Positions 26,454-35,523 of a stretch of DNA of 64,000 bases are shown here, in pieces. The notes under the pieces were generated by a model. It saw nothing but the letters and a program-made list of their open reading frames with translations. It was not told the DNA's origin and ran no database searches. The DNA is from Neoluteolibacter marinus. Lineage in GTDB: Bacteria > Verrucomicrobiota > Verrucomicrobiia > Verrucomicrobiales > Akkermansiaceae. The stretch spans positions 124,001 to 188,000 of the forward strand of contig NZ_JACZFQ010000021.1 in assembly GCF_014904755.1 (NCBI RefSeq), written 5' to 3'. Each line of letters begins with the position of its first letter. Position 1 is the stretch's first letter. A program made the translations under genes and the position numbers.

Positions 26454-27891
26454 GGATTTCCTTCACCACCCGGGCTGGCTCCACTCCGGTTAGCTTCTGG
26501 TCGAGGCCGCGGAAAGGATACACCAGACGGTTGTGGTCGATCCCGAGCTGGTCGAGCAGGGTGGCATGGAGGTCGCGCAGGTGGACCGGGTCCTTGGTGA
26601 TGTTCCAGCAGAAGTCGTCGGTCTCGCCGTGAACGTGCCCCGGCTTGATCCCGGCTCCCGCCAGCCACATCGAGAAGCAGCGGCCGTGGTGGTCGCGTCC
26701 CGACGATGCGCTGCCGAGCTGCCCCTGCGAATAGACCGTGCGGCCGAACTCGCCGCCCCAGATCACCAGGGTGTCTTCCAGCAGCCCGCGCCGCTTCAGG
26801 TCCATCACCAGCGCGGCCGATGGCTGGTCGGTGTCGCGGCACTGGTTCGGCAACTGCCGGGTGATCGCGACGTGCTGGTCCCAGCCGCGGTGGAAGAGCT
26901 GGATGAAGCGCACGTCGCGCTCCGCCAGGCGTCGCGCCAGCAGGCAATTCGCGGCGAAGGTTCCGGGCTTGCGGACTTCAGGTCCGTAAAGGTCGAGCGT
27001 TTCCTCGCTCTCCCCCGACAGGTCGGTGAGCTCCGGCACCGAGGCCTGCATGCGGAAGGCCATCTCGTAGGCGTGGATCCGCGCCAGGGTCTCCGGATCG
27101 GCCGCCTGCTCGCCGAAGCGCCCGTTCAGCGCAGCCAGGTCATCCAGCGCCGCCCGCCGCTGCGGCCGGGTCACGCCGGGCGGGTTGTCGAGGTAGAGCA
27201 CCGGCTCCGCCCCCGCACCGAGGATCACCCCCTGGTGTTGCGACGGCAGGTAGCCGCTGCCCCACAGCCGCGAGAAGATCGGCTGGTCGGGATTCTTGCC
27301 GGTGCCCTGCGAGATCAGCACCATGAAGGCGGGGAAGTTTTGATTGGTACTACCGAGTCCGTAGCTGACCCAGGCACCCGCGGAGGCGTGACCGAGCTGC
27401 ATCGAACCGGTGTTCGCCAGGGTGATCGCGGGATCGTGATTGATCGCCTCGGTGTGCATCGAGCGGACGACGCAGATGTCGCCCGCGATCTTCTGGGTCC
27501 ACGGCAGCAGGTCCGAGATCCACACGCCCGCCGGGCCGCATTTTTTGCCGGGCGCGATCGGTTTCAGCACCGGGAAATTCGCCTGGCCCGAGGTCATCCC
27601 GGTCACCCGCTGGCCGTCGCGGACCGAGTCCGGAAGGTTGCTGCCGTGCAGCTTCTCCAGCGACTCCTTGCCGTCGAACAGGTCCATGTGCGAGGGCCCG
27701 CCCGACTGGAACAGGAAGATCACCCGCTTCGCCTTCGGGGCGACGCTGCGGAACATTTCCGGGCTCACTTCCTCGCCGCGAGCCGCCATCGACATGCCCT
27801 CGGCGAGCAGGGTGTGCAACGCGATGCCTCCCATCCCGCAGGCGGAGCGGCCGAGGAAGGCGCGGCGATCTAACATCAAGGGTGCGTTCAT
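26446..27891 (-). CDS. DUF1501 secreted sulfatase-like protein
   Basis: DUF1501 proteins have an alkaline-phosphatase-like fold and are abundant in Planctomycetes and Verrucomicrobia; their substrate is unknown. The N-terminus has a twin-arginine-type motif (DRRAFLGRSACGMGG), suggesting Tat export. Signature segments include FLFQSGGPSHMDLFDGKE, PLLPWTQKIAG-like residues and the C-terminal VIWGGEFGRTVYSQG and GRDHHGRCFSMWLAGAG. 481 residues. It follows the DUF1549/DUF1553 gene by 7 bases, the standard pairing, so the two are likely made together. Confidence 0.9.
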   Translation of the reverse strand: MNAPLMLDRRAFLGRSACGMGGIALHTLLAEGMSMAARGEEVSPEMFRSVAPKAKRVIFLFQSGGPSHMDLFDGKESLEKLHGSNLPDSVRDGQRVTGMTSGQANFPVLKPIAPGKKCGPAGVWISDLLPWTQKIAGDICVVRSMHTEAINHDPAITLANTGSMQLGHASAGAWVSYGLGSTNQNFPAFMVLISQGTGKNPDQPIFSRLWGSGYLPSQHQGVILGAGAEPVLYLDNPPGVTRPQRRAALDDLAALNGRFGEQAADPETLARIHAYEMAFRMQASVPELTDLSGESEETLDLYGPEVRKPGTFAANCLLARRLAERDVRFIQLFHRGWDQHVAITRQLPNQCRDTDQPSAALVMDLKRRGLLEDTLVIWGGEFGRTVYSQGQLGSASSGRDHHGRCFSMWLAGAGIKPGHVHGETDDFCWNITKDPVHLRDLHATLLDQLGIDHNRLVYPFRGLDQKLTGVEPARVVKEILS

Positions 27892-27898
27892 GCGGGGA

Positions 27899-30800
27899 TC
27901 AGGGACGGGTCAGGGTTTCGGAAAGGTTGAGGAGCATCGAACAGACCTGGGCAAGCGCGGCGTGCTCGACCGGATCCAAGCTTGGATCGACCGGTGACTC
28001 ACCCACCGCCAGCAGCGCGGCCGCCGCGGCAGGATCGGCGGCGTAGCGCGTCCGCTCACGTCCAAGGGCGCCGAGCAAGACGGTCATCTCCTGCACCACC
28101 GGTGGACGCCCGGTGACCCGTTCGAAGCCGTCGGCAATCCGCGCTTCGTCGCTGTCACGGGCCGCGGCCAGCACCCCGGCGAACTTGCGTGCCGCCTCGA
28201 CAAACTGCGGGTCGTTGAGGGTCACCAGTGCCTGCAGCGGGGTGTTGGTGATCGCCCGTCCGATCGCGCAGACCTCGCGGTTGGGCGCGTCGAAAACCGC
28301 GAGGTTCGGCGGTGGCAGGGTGCGCTTCCAATAGGTGTAAAGCGACCGGCGGTAGAGTTTCTCGCCATGGTCCTGGACGAAAGTCTGGGAGGTCGCGGGG
28401 CTCGATCCATAGTGCGAGATCTGCCGCCAAAGGTCGCCGGGCTGGTAGGGCTTCACGCTCGGCCCGCCGAGCCGTCCGACCAGCAGCCCGGAAACCATCA
28501 AGGCCTGGTCGCGGATCTGCTCGGCGCTCAGGCGGAACCGCGGGCCGCGGGCCAGCAACTCGTTGCGCGGGTCCTTCTTCAGCAGCTCCGGTCCGGCGGC
28601 AGCACCCTGCCGGTAGGTCCGCGAGGTTACGATCCCCCGGATCAAGCGCTTCACGTCCCATCCACCGGTGACGAAATCCGTTGCCAGCCAATCGAGCAGT
28701 TCCGGGTGGGTCGGCAGCGTCGATTGGATTCCGAAATCCGCCGACGACGAGGCCAGTCCTTTGCCAAAGAACGCCTCCCAGACCCGGTTCACTTCGACCC
28801 GGGCGGTCAGCGGATGGTCCGGGCGGGTCATCCAGCGGGCGAGATCGAGACGATTCAACTCGCGGTCCGCGGGCTCCTCCAACGCAGGCAGGGCCGTCGG
28901 GGTGCCGGGTTTCACCACCTCGCCGGGCGACGAGTAGACGCCGCGGTCGAGGATGTGGGTGACCCGCGGGTTTTCCGCGGTGTTCATCACCATCACCGGA
29001 TGCGCCTGGGTCAGCACCGCGAGACGTTCCTCCAGTTCCGCGACCCGGGTGCGCTGGGCCGCCTTGGCCGGGGCATGGTCGCGGAAATAGCTGGCGATCG
29101 TCCCCTGCTGCTCCGGCGACCAGGCCTCCGGGCCTGCTTTCAGCAGCGCCGTGATCTCGGCCGGATGAGGCGATCCGTCATCGGCTCCGGTGAAGGCGTG
29201 GATGCGGAACCGTGCCGGCGAGGCACCGCCGCCATAAATGAACATCAGCTCCGTCGTCAGATACGGCGATGCGGCCGGATCGAGCGGCCGGCCAAAGGTT
29301 ACCGTGACGTGCTGGGGAGCGGTCGATCCCGTCGGCGGCGCCCACCCGTTGGTCGGGGTCGTGTCGCGCAGCAGGGCGGGCCCGAATCCCGGCTGCGAGG
29401 CACTCGCGGAAATCCGCGCCATCGGCAGGCTGGCGTTGAGGTCGACGTTCAAGGCCGGGAACGAGCTTGCCGAGGTCGTGAGGGTGCTCATCACGAGGTT
29501 TCCCTCCAGCCCCCCGACCCCGGAGTAGCCGAGCTTCCCGCCCGCCGCATCGGTTGGCAGGAATTCCACCCGGATGCCCGCGACCGGGCCGACGCCCTGC
29601 GGCAGGCGGCACATCACGTTGTAAGCGGCATAGTCGCCGCCGGCGATCGACACCGAGCCGTCGTCCTCGATCCGGATCCGCTCCGGATTCCCGTTCGGGG
29701 AAGTGGCCGACTCGGCAATCAGCGGGTGCAACATGAGATCAGCCCCCGCCTTGGCCAGGTCCTCCCGTTGCGCCGCCACCCACTCGCCAAGCCCCGCCGG
29801 GTCCGCGGCCGAGAGCGCCTCCCGGGCCACGTTCAAGGAAGCCTCCACGGCGGCAATCTCCTCCGGCGTCGAGAGACAGCTGCGGGCCTGAATCGACGGC
29901 CTCGAATTCACCCCGCCGTCACCATCGTGCGGGGCATCGCCGACCGTGTTGAAGAAGGCGAAGAAGCGGTAGTAGTCGCGCTGTGGGATCGGGTCGAACT
30001 TGTGGTCATGGCACTGGGCACAGGCCATGGTCAGCCCGAGGAAAACTTCCGAGGTGGTCTTCACCCGGTCCGCGACGTAGTTGACGAGGTTTTCCTCGGC
30101 GATCGTCCCGCCCTCGTGGGTGTTCGCGTTGTTGCGGTTGAACCCGCTGGCCACCAGTTGTTGCTCCGTCGCATCCGGCAGGAGGTCGCCGGCCAGTTGC
30201 TCGGTCAGGAAGACATCGTAGGGCTTGTTGTCGTTGAACGCCTTGATCACCCAGTCCCGCCACAACCACTGGTGGCGGCCGCCGTCGATGGAGTAGCCGT
30301 TGGTATCGGCATAGCGCGCGGCATCCAACCACGCCACCGCCTGCTGCTCGCCGAAGCGCGGCGAGGCAAGCAAGCGGTCGACCTGCCGCTCGTAGGCGTC
30401 AGGAGATGGATCGGCGACAAAGGCCGCCAGTTCTTCGAGCGTCGGTGGCAGCCCGGTCAGGTCGAAGGACAGGCGCCGCAGCAGCGTTCTCCTGTCCGCT
30501 TCAGCCGAGAATCCCAGCCCTTCCTCCACCAGCTTCGCCGCGACGAAGCGGTCGATCGGATTGACATCCGCTCCCGCCGGGAGTTCGGCCTTCACGGGTG
30601 CCGTGAAAGCCCAGTGCCCCTCGTAAACCGCGCCCTCCTCGACCCAGCGCTTCAGCAGGTCGCGCTCGTCCGGCGACAGCTCGCGGTGGCTGTCCGGCGG
30701 CGGCATCAAGCGTTTCGCGCTCGAGTGGTAAATCCGCTTCACCAGTAGCGACTCCCCGGGCTTGCCGGGAACGATCGCCGGCTTGCCGGACTCCCCGCCT

Positions 30801-30985
30801 TCCAGCGCGCTATCCACCAGGTCCAGCCTCAGCTCGGCCTCGCGACCGTGTTCGTCGGGCCCGTGGCAGGAAAAGCAATTCTTCGAAAGAACCGGCCGCA
30901 CGTCCCGGTTGTATGACAAGCGCTCGGCGGCCCACGTCGCGGGTTGAAGCATCAGAAGCAGGACGACGAGCTCGGGTTTGGACAT
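27899..30985 (-). CDS. planctomycete-type cytochrome c with DUF1549 and DUF1553 domains
   Basis: Exported 1028-residue protein. After a signal peptide (MSKPELVVLLLMLQPATWA) there is a PSCyt1 haem-binding motif CFSCH at residues 37-41 and an MPPP segment. The DUF1549 region then has LRRLSFDLTGLPPT and a second motif CAQCHDHKFDP near residue 320, while the middle (about 400-650) is a beta-rich insertion with LamG-like character. The C-terminal third is DUF1553 (LARWMTRPDHPLTARVEVN, NTPLQALVTLNDPQFV). Such proteins pair with DUF1501 partners, as here. Their biochemical role is unknown. Confidence 0.9.
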   Translation of the reverse strand: MSKPELVVLLLMLQPATWAAERLSYNRDVRPVLSKNCFSCHGPDEHGREAELRLDLVDSALEGGESGKPAIVPGKPGESLLVKRIYHSSAKRLMPPPDSHRELSPDERDLLKRWVEEGAVYEGHWAFTAPVKAELPAGADVNPIDRFVAAKLVEEGLGFSAEADRRTLLRRLSFDLTGLPPTLEELAAFVADPSPDAYERQVDRLLASPRFGEQQAVAWLDAARYADTNGYSIDGGRHQWLWRDWVIKAFNDNKPYDVFLTEQLAGDLLPDATEQQLVASGFNRNNANTHEGGTIAEENLVNYVADRVKTTSEVFLGLTMACAQCHDHKFDPIPQRDYYRFFAFFNTVGDAPHDGDGGVNSRPSIQARSCLSTPEEIAAVEASLNVAREALSAADPAGLGEWVAAQREDLAKAGADLMLHPLIAESATSPNGNPERIRIEDDGSVSIAGGDYAAYNVMCRLPQGVGPVAGIRVEFLPTDAAGGKLGYSGVGGLEGNLVMSTLTTSASSFPALNVDLNASLPMARISASASQPGFGPALLRDTTPTNGWAPPTGSTAPQHVTVTFGRPLDPAASPYLTTELMFIYGGGASPARFRIHAFTGADDGSPHPAEITALLKAGPEAWSPEQQGTIASYFRDHAPAKAAQRTRVAELEERLAVLTQAHPVMVMNTAENPRVTHILDRGVYSSPGEVVKPGTPTALPALEEPADRELNRLDLARWMTRPDHPLTARVEVNRVWEAFFGKGLASSSADFGIQSTLPTHPELLDWLATDFVTGGWDVKRLIRGIVTSRTYRQGAAAGPELLKKDPRNELLARGPRFRLSAEQIRDQALMVSGLLVGRLGGPSVKPYQPGDLWRQISHYGSSPATSQTFVQDHGEKLYRRSLYTYWKRTLPPPNLAVFDAPNREVCAIGRAITNTPLQALVTLNDPQFVEAARKFAGVLAAARDSDEARIADGFERVTGRPPVVQEMTVLLGALGRERTRYAADPAAAAALLAVGESPVDPSLDPVEHAALAQVCSMLLNLSETLTRP

Positions 30986-31023
30986 CCGAACGGCTACGTC
31001 ACGGAACCGCCACCATCTTTCCG

Positions 31024-31041
31024 GACCTATGGAAACCCATA
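31024..31041. promoter_or_regulatory. small inverted repeat in a divergent intergenic region
   Basis: CCTATGG (31024-31030) and CCATAGG (31035-31041) flank a 4-base loop between the starts at 30985 (minus) and 31140 (plus). It could be an operator or a transcript hairpin; nothing else supports either. Confidence 0.25.
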
Positions 31042-31115
31042 GGCAGGAGGGCGTCGTGCACGGTGTCCCGGCGACGCCCGGGAAAAAACTTCGACGCAGG
31101 GGGAACTTTGGCGGA

Positions 31116-31122
31116 TGTTAGA
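31116..31122 (+). promoter_or_regulatory. TGTTAGA element upstream of the beta-CASP gene
   Basis: TGTTAGA lies 17 bases before the ATG at 31140, matching the -10-like element seen elsewhere in the window. No clear -35 hexamer accompanies it. Confidence 0.35.
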
Positions 31123-31139
31123 CCCTCGAATCCGATTTC

Positions 31140-32543
31140 ATGAAACTCAAGTTCTGCGGTGCCGCCGGCACCACCACCGGCTCCCAACATCTCCTCGAAA
31201 TCAATGGCACCCGCATCCTGCTCGACTGCGGCCTCTACCAGGGCCACCGCGAGGACAGCTACGAGGTGAATTGCTGCTTCCCCCACTTCGACCCGAAGGA
31301 GATCGACGTGGTGATCCTTTCCCACGCCCACATCGATCACAGCGGCAACCTCCCGAATCTCAGCAAGCAGGGTTTCACCGGCAACATCTACACCACCTTC
31401 GCCACCCGCGACTTGTGCCAGATCATGCTGGCGGACAGCGCCCATATCCAGGAACAGGACACCGAGTGGCTCAACAAGGACCGCAAGAAGGACGGCCTGC
31501 CACCGGTCGAACCGCTCTACGTCAAGGAAGACGCCGAGCGCTGCCTGCGCCAGTTCGTGACCATGGACTACGAGCGCCCGATGCCGGTGGCCGACGGCGT
31601 CACGGTGACCTTCTTCGACGCCGGCCACATCCTCGGCGCGGCGCAGGTCCTGCTGGAAATCATCGACAAGGAGGACAGCGGAAAGAAAAAGCGCTTCCTC
31701 TTCTCCGGCGACGTCGGCCGCGGCGGCAACGAGATCCTGCGCGACCCGGTGGCGGTCCCGGACGTCGATTTCGTGCTGATGGAAAGCACCTACGGCGGCC
31801 GCGAACACGAACTGCCCACCGGCTCCATCGACGCCTTCGGCGACGTCCTCAACCGGGCCATCCGCCGCGGCGGCAAGATCCTGATCCCGGCCTTCGCGGT
31901 CGAGCGCACCCAGCAACTGCTCTACCTGCTCAACCAGCTGTTCCACAACGACCGCCTGCGGCGCATCCCCGTCTACGTCGACAGCCCGCTGGCGGTGAAC
32001 GCGACGGAGATCTTCCGGATCCATCCGGAGTGCTTCAACGACACCGTCTACCGCTTCCTGTTCGATGAAAGCGATCCGTTCATCTTCGACGGACTCCGCC
32101 TCGTCCGGGCGGTCACCGAGTCAAAGAAGCTCAACGACGTGCACGAGCCCTGCATCATCATTTCCGCATCCGGCATGTGCGAGGCGGGACGCATCCGCCA
32201 CCACCTCAAGAACAACCTCGGCGACCCCAGGACCACCGTGTTGTTCGTCGGCTACTGCGCCGACCACACCCTCGGCCGGGCGATCCGCGACGGCCGGGAC
32301 GTCGTCAATATCTTCGGCAAGCCGGTCAAGGTGCGGGCCGTCATCGAGGCCATCGATTCCTTCTCCGGCCACGCCGACCACTCGGAACTCCTCGACTGGT
32401 TCCACCGCATGACCGGACCAAAGAAGCGGGTCTGGCTGGTGCACGGCGAACCTGACCGCTCCAACGCCCTCCGCGACGCCCTGGCCAACCAGCACGACGG
32501 CGACGTCGATGTCGCGGTGCTCGGCGAGACGGTGGAAATCTGA
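31140..32543 (+). CDS. beta-CASP metallo-beta-lactamase-fold RNase-like protein
   Basis: Probable RNA-cleaving enzyme of the metallo-beta-lactamase/beta-CASP class in the cytoplasm. Metal motifs are SHAHIDHSGNLP, GHILGAAQVLL, LFSGDVGR and the final CASP-region histidines in SFSGHADHSELLDW and WLVHGEPDRSN. Motif B/C equivalents lie around IISASGMCEAGRI. 467 residues, the usual length, with no KH domain. It stands alone between divergent and parallel neighbours. A TGTTAGA box lies just upstream. Confidence 0.9.
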   Translation: MKLKFCGAAGTTTGSQHLLEINGTRILLDCGLYQGHREDSYEVNCCFPHFDPKEIDVVILSHAHIDHSGNLPNLSKQGFTGNIYTTFATRDLCQIMLADSAHIQEQDTEWLNKDRKKDGLPPVEPLYVKEDAERCLRQFVTMDYERPMPVADGVTVTFFDAGHILGAAQVLLEIIDKEDSGKKKRFLFSGDVGRGGNEILRDPVAVPDVDFVLMESTYGGREHELPTGSIDAFGDVLNRAIRRGGKILIPAFAVERTQQLLYLLNQLFHNDRLRRIPVYVDSPLAVNATEIFRIHPECFNDTVYRFLFDESDPFIFDGLRLVRAVTESKKLNDVHEPCIIISASGMCEAGRIRHHLKNNLGDPRTTVLFVGYCADHTLGRAIRDGRDVVNIFGKPVKVRAVIEAIDSFSGHADHSELLDWFHRMTGPKKRVWLVHGEPDRSNALRDALANQHDGDVDVAVLGETVEI

Positions 32544-32727
32544 CGCCGGCTCAGGGTCCGGGTTTTGCCGGGAACCAGGCCTCGGTGATCGCGTGGGGTT
32601 TCTTCATGTCACGCTCTTGGCCGGGGAACCATGCGGGCCCCAAAGCCCGACCCGGCGACATCCGGGTAAACTTGACCCGCCGGGAAAAATTGCCGGGAAT
32701 TGCACGTATCGCAGGCCCCGTCACTCC

Positions 32728-33879
32728 ATGAAGCCAACCTATCTCTTCCTTGCCGCCTCCTTGACCGCCCTTTCCGCCGAGCCCCAGGTCCCGCCGGTCA
32801 TGGCCATCGGCTCGCCGGTTCCCGACTTCGCGCTGCCGGGCATCGACGGCAAGGAACACAAACTCGCCGATTTCGAGTCGTCGAAGGTGCTGTGCCTCAT
32901 CTTCACCTGCAACCACTGCCCCGATGCCGTCGCCGCAGCCGAACGGATGGAGGCCCTCCACCAGGACTACAAGGACAAGGGCGTGGCGGTTGTGGCAGTC
33001 AACAGCAGCAGCCCTTTGGGGCTGCGCCCGGACGAGCTCGGGTATGGGGTTTACGGCGACACCTTTGAAGAGATGACCCCGTTCGCAAAAGAGAACGGCT
33101 GGACCTTCCCCTACCTCAACGACGGCGAGACCCAGACCTTGAGCAGTGCCTGTGGCGCCCAATCGACCCCCCACGTCTTCATCTTCGGCGAGGACCGCAA
33201 GCTCGCCTACACGGGCCGCATGGACGATGCCGGCCGCAAGTTCGGCCCGGTCGAAAAGAGCTACGTCCGCGACGCCCTCGATGCGGTCCTGGCCGGCAAG
33301 CCGGTCGCCACGCCGACCACCCGCTCGTTCGGTTGCTCGACCAAGTGGGCGTGGAAAAAGGATCAGGTCGCCGCCGACCAGAAGGCGTGGGAGGCACAGC
33401 CGGTGACCGTCGCCAAGCTCGATGTCGACACCGCCAAAAAGCTCCGCAAGAACGGCTCCGGCAACGTGCGGCTGGTGAACTTCTGGTCGACCACCTGCGG
33501 CCCCTGCATCGCCGAGTTCCCGGAGCTGGTGGACACCTACCGCCGCTTCCAGAACCGTTCATTCGACTTCGTGACGATCAGCCTCGATCCCCCGGCGGAC
33601 GAACCCAAGGTCCAGAAATTCCTCGCCAAGCAGCACGCTGCCTTGGCCGGGAACACCAAGGCCTCGGTCGAGAAGGATGGCCGCACCACCAACAACTACC
33701 TGTTTGCCGGCGACAACCCGGACCTCCTCGCGGAAGCCATCGACAGCGAATGGACCGGCGCCCAGCCGCACAGCGTGCTGATTTCCCCGGACGGTGAGAT
33801 CGTCTGGCGCCACAGCGGCCAGATCAACGCCGTCGAACTCCGCCGCGCCATCATCAAGGCGCTGGAAGGGATGCCCTGA
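32728..33879 (+). CDS. secreted double thioredoxin-fold redoxin
   Basis: 383 residues starting MKPTYLFLAASLTALSA, a signal peptide. Two thioredoxin-like folds follow. The first (about 25-190) is AhpC/TSA-like (PDFALPGIDGKEHKLADF, FTCNHCPDAV). The second (about 230-383) is TlpA-like with WSTTCGPCIAEFPELVD. The first has CxxC as CNHC, the second CGPC, so both halves keep redox cysteine pairs. The region before the start has no clear promoter. The gene ends stop-to-stop with the glycosyltransferase gene in TGATCA. The substrate is unknown. Confidence 0.82.
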   Translation: MKPTYLFLAASLTALSAEPQVPPVMAIGSPVPDFALPGIDGKEHKLADFESSKVLCLIFTCNHCPDAVAAAERMEALHQDYKDKGVAVVAVNSSSPLGLRPDELGYGVYGDTFEEMTPFAKENGWTFPYLNDGETQTLSSACGAQSTPHVFIFGEDRKLAYTGRMDDAGRKFGPVEKSYVRDALDAVLAGKPVATPTTRSFGCSTKWAWKKDQVAADQKAWEAQPVTVAKLDVDTAKKLRKNGSGNVRLVNFWSTTCGPCIAEFPELVDTYRRFQNRSFDFVTISLDPPADEPKVQKFLAKQHAALAGNTKASVEKDGRTTNNYLFAGDNPDLLAEAIDSEWTGAQPHSVLISPDGEIVWRHSGQINAVELRRAIIKALEGMP

Positions 33880-34890
33880 TCAGCACAGGCACCAGAAATC
33901 CTCGCCCTCCGCGTAGCCGGCACTCCGGGCCAGGTCTGACACCTTCCTGCGGCCGCCCGGAACCCCGACCGCGGAGAGCAGCACCGCCTCGCGCCAGCGC
34001 TTGCCGAGATCGCCGGAGTCCGCAACCTCGGCCCCGTGGATGATTTCGCCGATCCGGCGCGGGTGAACTTCGAAGAAGCCCGCGACGGTCACCCCCAACC
34101 GGATCAACTCACGGGCAAGTGCTTTGCCGATCGGACCGGCACCCGCCACCACCACGCCGCAGGCCCTGACCCGCTCCATCCGGGCCAGGTAATGCGCCCT
34201 CATCCGGTGACGCAAGTCATCGCCGTAGCGCGGATCGGTCCGCGTCAGGCGGCCGGCGGAATCGCGCCAAGACAGCAAGGCTTCCGGCACCTTGTCGAAC
34301 ACCGCGCCCCGCTCCATGAGGCGCAGCCACAGGTCGTGATCTTCGGCCCACGGCACCTCGAGGTAGCCCCCGGCAGCATCCACCGCCGCCTTCTTCATCA
34401 GCGAGCTGGGATGCACCAGCGGATTCTCGATGAAGCGAGCGTTGGAAATACTCGTTGGCCCCATCTGCGCATTCACCCACTCCACGTGCCGGACCATGCC
34501 CTCACCGAGCGGTGAGAGGATCTCCACACCGCAGCCAATCACGTCCAGCTCGGGTCGCGCGCACGTGAGATTCCATTGGCGTTCCAGCCGCTCCGGATGA
34601 CTGATGTCGTCCGAGTCCATGCGCGCCAGCCATCCCGCCCGGGCGGCCTCCCCGGCCGTCCGCGAAGCGCCGACCACACCCGGCGGGCCGGCATTTGCCA
34701 TCAAGCGCACCCGCGGATCGTTACCGCAAATCGATCGCACCAACTCCGCCGAACCGTCCTCGGAATGATCGTCCACCGCCAACAGCTCCCAGTCGTGGAA
34801 GGTCTGCGCCAGCACGCTCCGCAGTGCTTCCGGCAGCGTGGATGCCGCGTTTTTGAACGGCATCACGATGGAGATCCGAGACTTCATCAT
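33880..34890 (-). CDS. family 2 glycosyltransferase with C-terminal nucleotide-binding-like domain
   Basis: Transfers a sugar from a nucleotide donor, probably onto a cell-surface glycan. Residues 1-230 form the GT-A fold with SIVMPFKNAASTLPEALRSV, VDDHSEDGS and RMDSDDISHPERL. A later AEDHDLWLRL acts as the catalytic-acid region. The last ~85 residues add a Rossmann-like segment (GVVVAGAGPIGKALARELIR, then VAGFFEVHPRRIGE) not needed by ordinary GT2 enzymes. Its ATG overlaps the stop of the CPXCG gene (ATGA). The stop abuts that of the redoxin gene. Confidence 0.8.
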   Translation of the reverse strand: MMKSRISIVMPFKNAASTLPEALRSVLAQTFHDWELLAVDDHSEDGSAELVRSICGNDPRVRLMANAGPPGVVGASRTAGEAARAGWLARMDSDDISHPERLERQWNLTCARPELDVIGCGVEILSPLGEGMVRHVEWVNAQMGPTSISNARFIENPLVHPSSLMKKAAVDAAGGYLEVPWAEDHDLWLRLMERGAVFDKVPEALLSWRDSAGRLTRTDPRYGDDLRHRMRAHYLARMERVRACGVVVAGAGPIGKALARELIRLGVTVAGFFEVHPRRIGEIIHGAEVADSGDLGKRWREAVLLSAVGVPGGRRKVSDLARSAGYAEGEDFWCLC

Positions 34891-35057
34891 TCTCCCAAGC
34901 CCCGCGCAAAAGCCCCGGATTCATCGAACACGATGAGCATCGGCCGGCAGCAGACCTCGCAGTCGTAGTCGACCTCCGCCGGCAGTTCTTCCGGCGATGG
35001 CATTACCACCTCGAAGCTCTCGAAACAAGTCGGGCACTGCACCAGCGCGGTCTCCAT
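34887..35057 (-). CDS. CPXCG-motif cysteine-rich small protein
   Basis: A 56-residue protein. METALVQCPTCFESF and the later DYDCEVCCRPMLIV give the two Cys pairs of this zinc-ribbon-like family; the first pair is CPTC followed by F rather than G. Between them is the usual short linker (EELPAEVDY). The start at 35057 gives a typical length. The stop overlaps the glycosyltransferase start (ATGA), so the two are translated together. Binding zinc is likely; its partner is unknown. Confidence 0.8.
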   Translation of the reverse strand: METALVQCPTCFESFEVVMPSPEELPAEVDYDCEVCCRPMLIVFDESGAFARGLGE

Positions 35058-35093
35058 GCCCGGAGCTTAGGCGAGGTTTGGAAAATCGCCAGT

Positions 35094-35121
35094 TTGACCC
35101 GCTTCGAAAATGGTGTTAGAT
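35094..35121 (+). promoter_or_regulatory. promoter of the small lipoprotein gene
   Basis: TTGACC (35094-35099), a 16-base spacer and TTAGAT (35116-35121) within the extended element TGTTAGA. The ATG is 53 bases further on. This is the best-matching -35/-10 pair seen on the plus strand. Confidence 0.55.
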
Positions 35122-35174
35122 CCTCCCTGTGTGCCTTGCTCCAAGGCCACGCAAACAACTGAAATGCAATCGCC

Positions 35175-35507
35175 ATGAAACTTCATCAATTCCTCATTTC
35201 CGCCTCCCTCCCCTTCGCTTTTGCCGCCTGCGGCGAAAAGGCCGAGAAAGCCGGGGCTGATGCCAAAGCCGCAATGGAAGATGCCAAGGACAAGACCGAG
35301 GCTGCCGCCAAGGACGCCATGGACGCCATGGACGCCACCAAGGAAGCCGCGGAAAAGACCAAGGAAGCCGCGGCCGAAGCGGTTGACGCGACCAAGGACG
35401 CCGCCCAGGACCTCAAGGACAAGGCTGCCGAAGAAGCCGACGAAATGAAGGACAAGGCTGCCGACGCCCTCGACAAGGCCGCGGACAGCCTCCGCGACGA
35501 AGAGTAA
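35175..35507 (+). CDS. small repetitive lipoprotein with Ala/Lys-rich helices
   Basis: 110 residues. The signal peptide ends in FAFAAC, with Cys19 as the lipidation site (an F-A-A-C lipobox, slightly unusual). The mature part consists almost wholly of repeated helical units such as KDKTEAAAKDAMDAMDATK and similar AEAV/DAAQDLKDKA blocks, ending in DEE. This is an amphipathic helix resembling LEA- or apolipoprotein-type repeats. It has its own promoter and a strong terminator, so it is a single-gene unit. A role in envelope stability or stress is possible but unproven. Confidence 0.75.
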   Translation: MKLHQFLISASLPFAFAACGEKAEKAGADAKAAMEDAKDKTEAAAKDAMDAMDATKEAAEKTKEAAAEAVDATKDAAQDLKDKAAEEADEMKDKAADALDKAADSLRDEE

Positions 35508-35523
35508 TCGGTTCCCGATTTCC

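Noticed and set aside
32544-32727. Regulatory element in the 184-base gap before the redoxin gene
   Set aside because: TTGACC is present near 32670, but the -10 candidate GGGAAT is not convincing and no inverted repeat of note was found.
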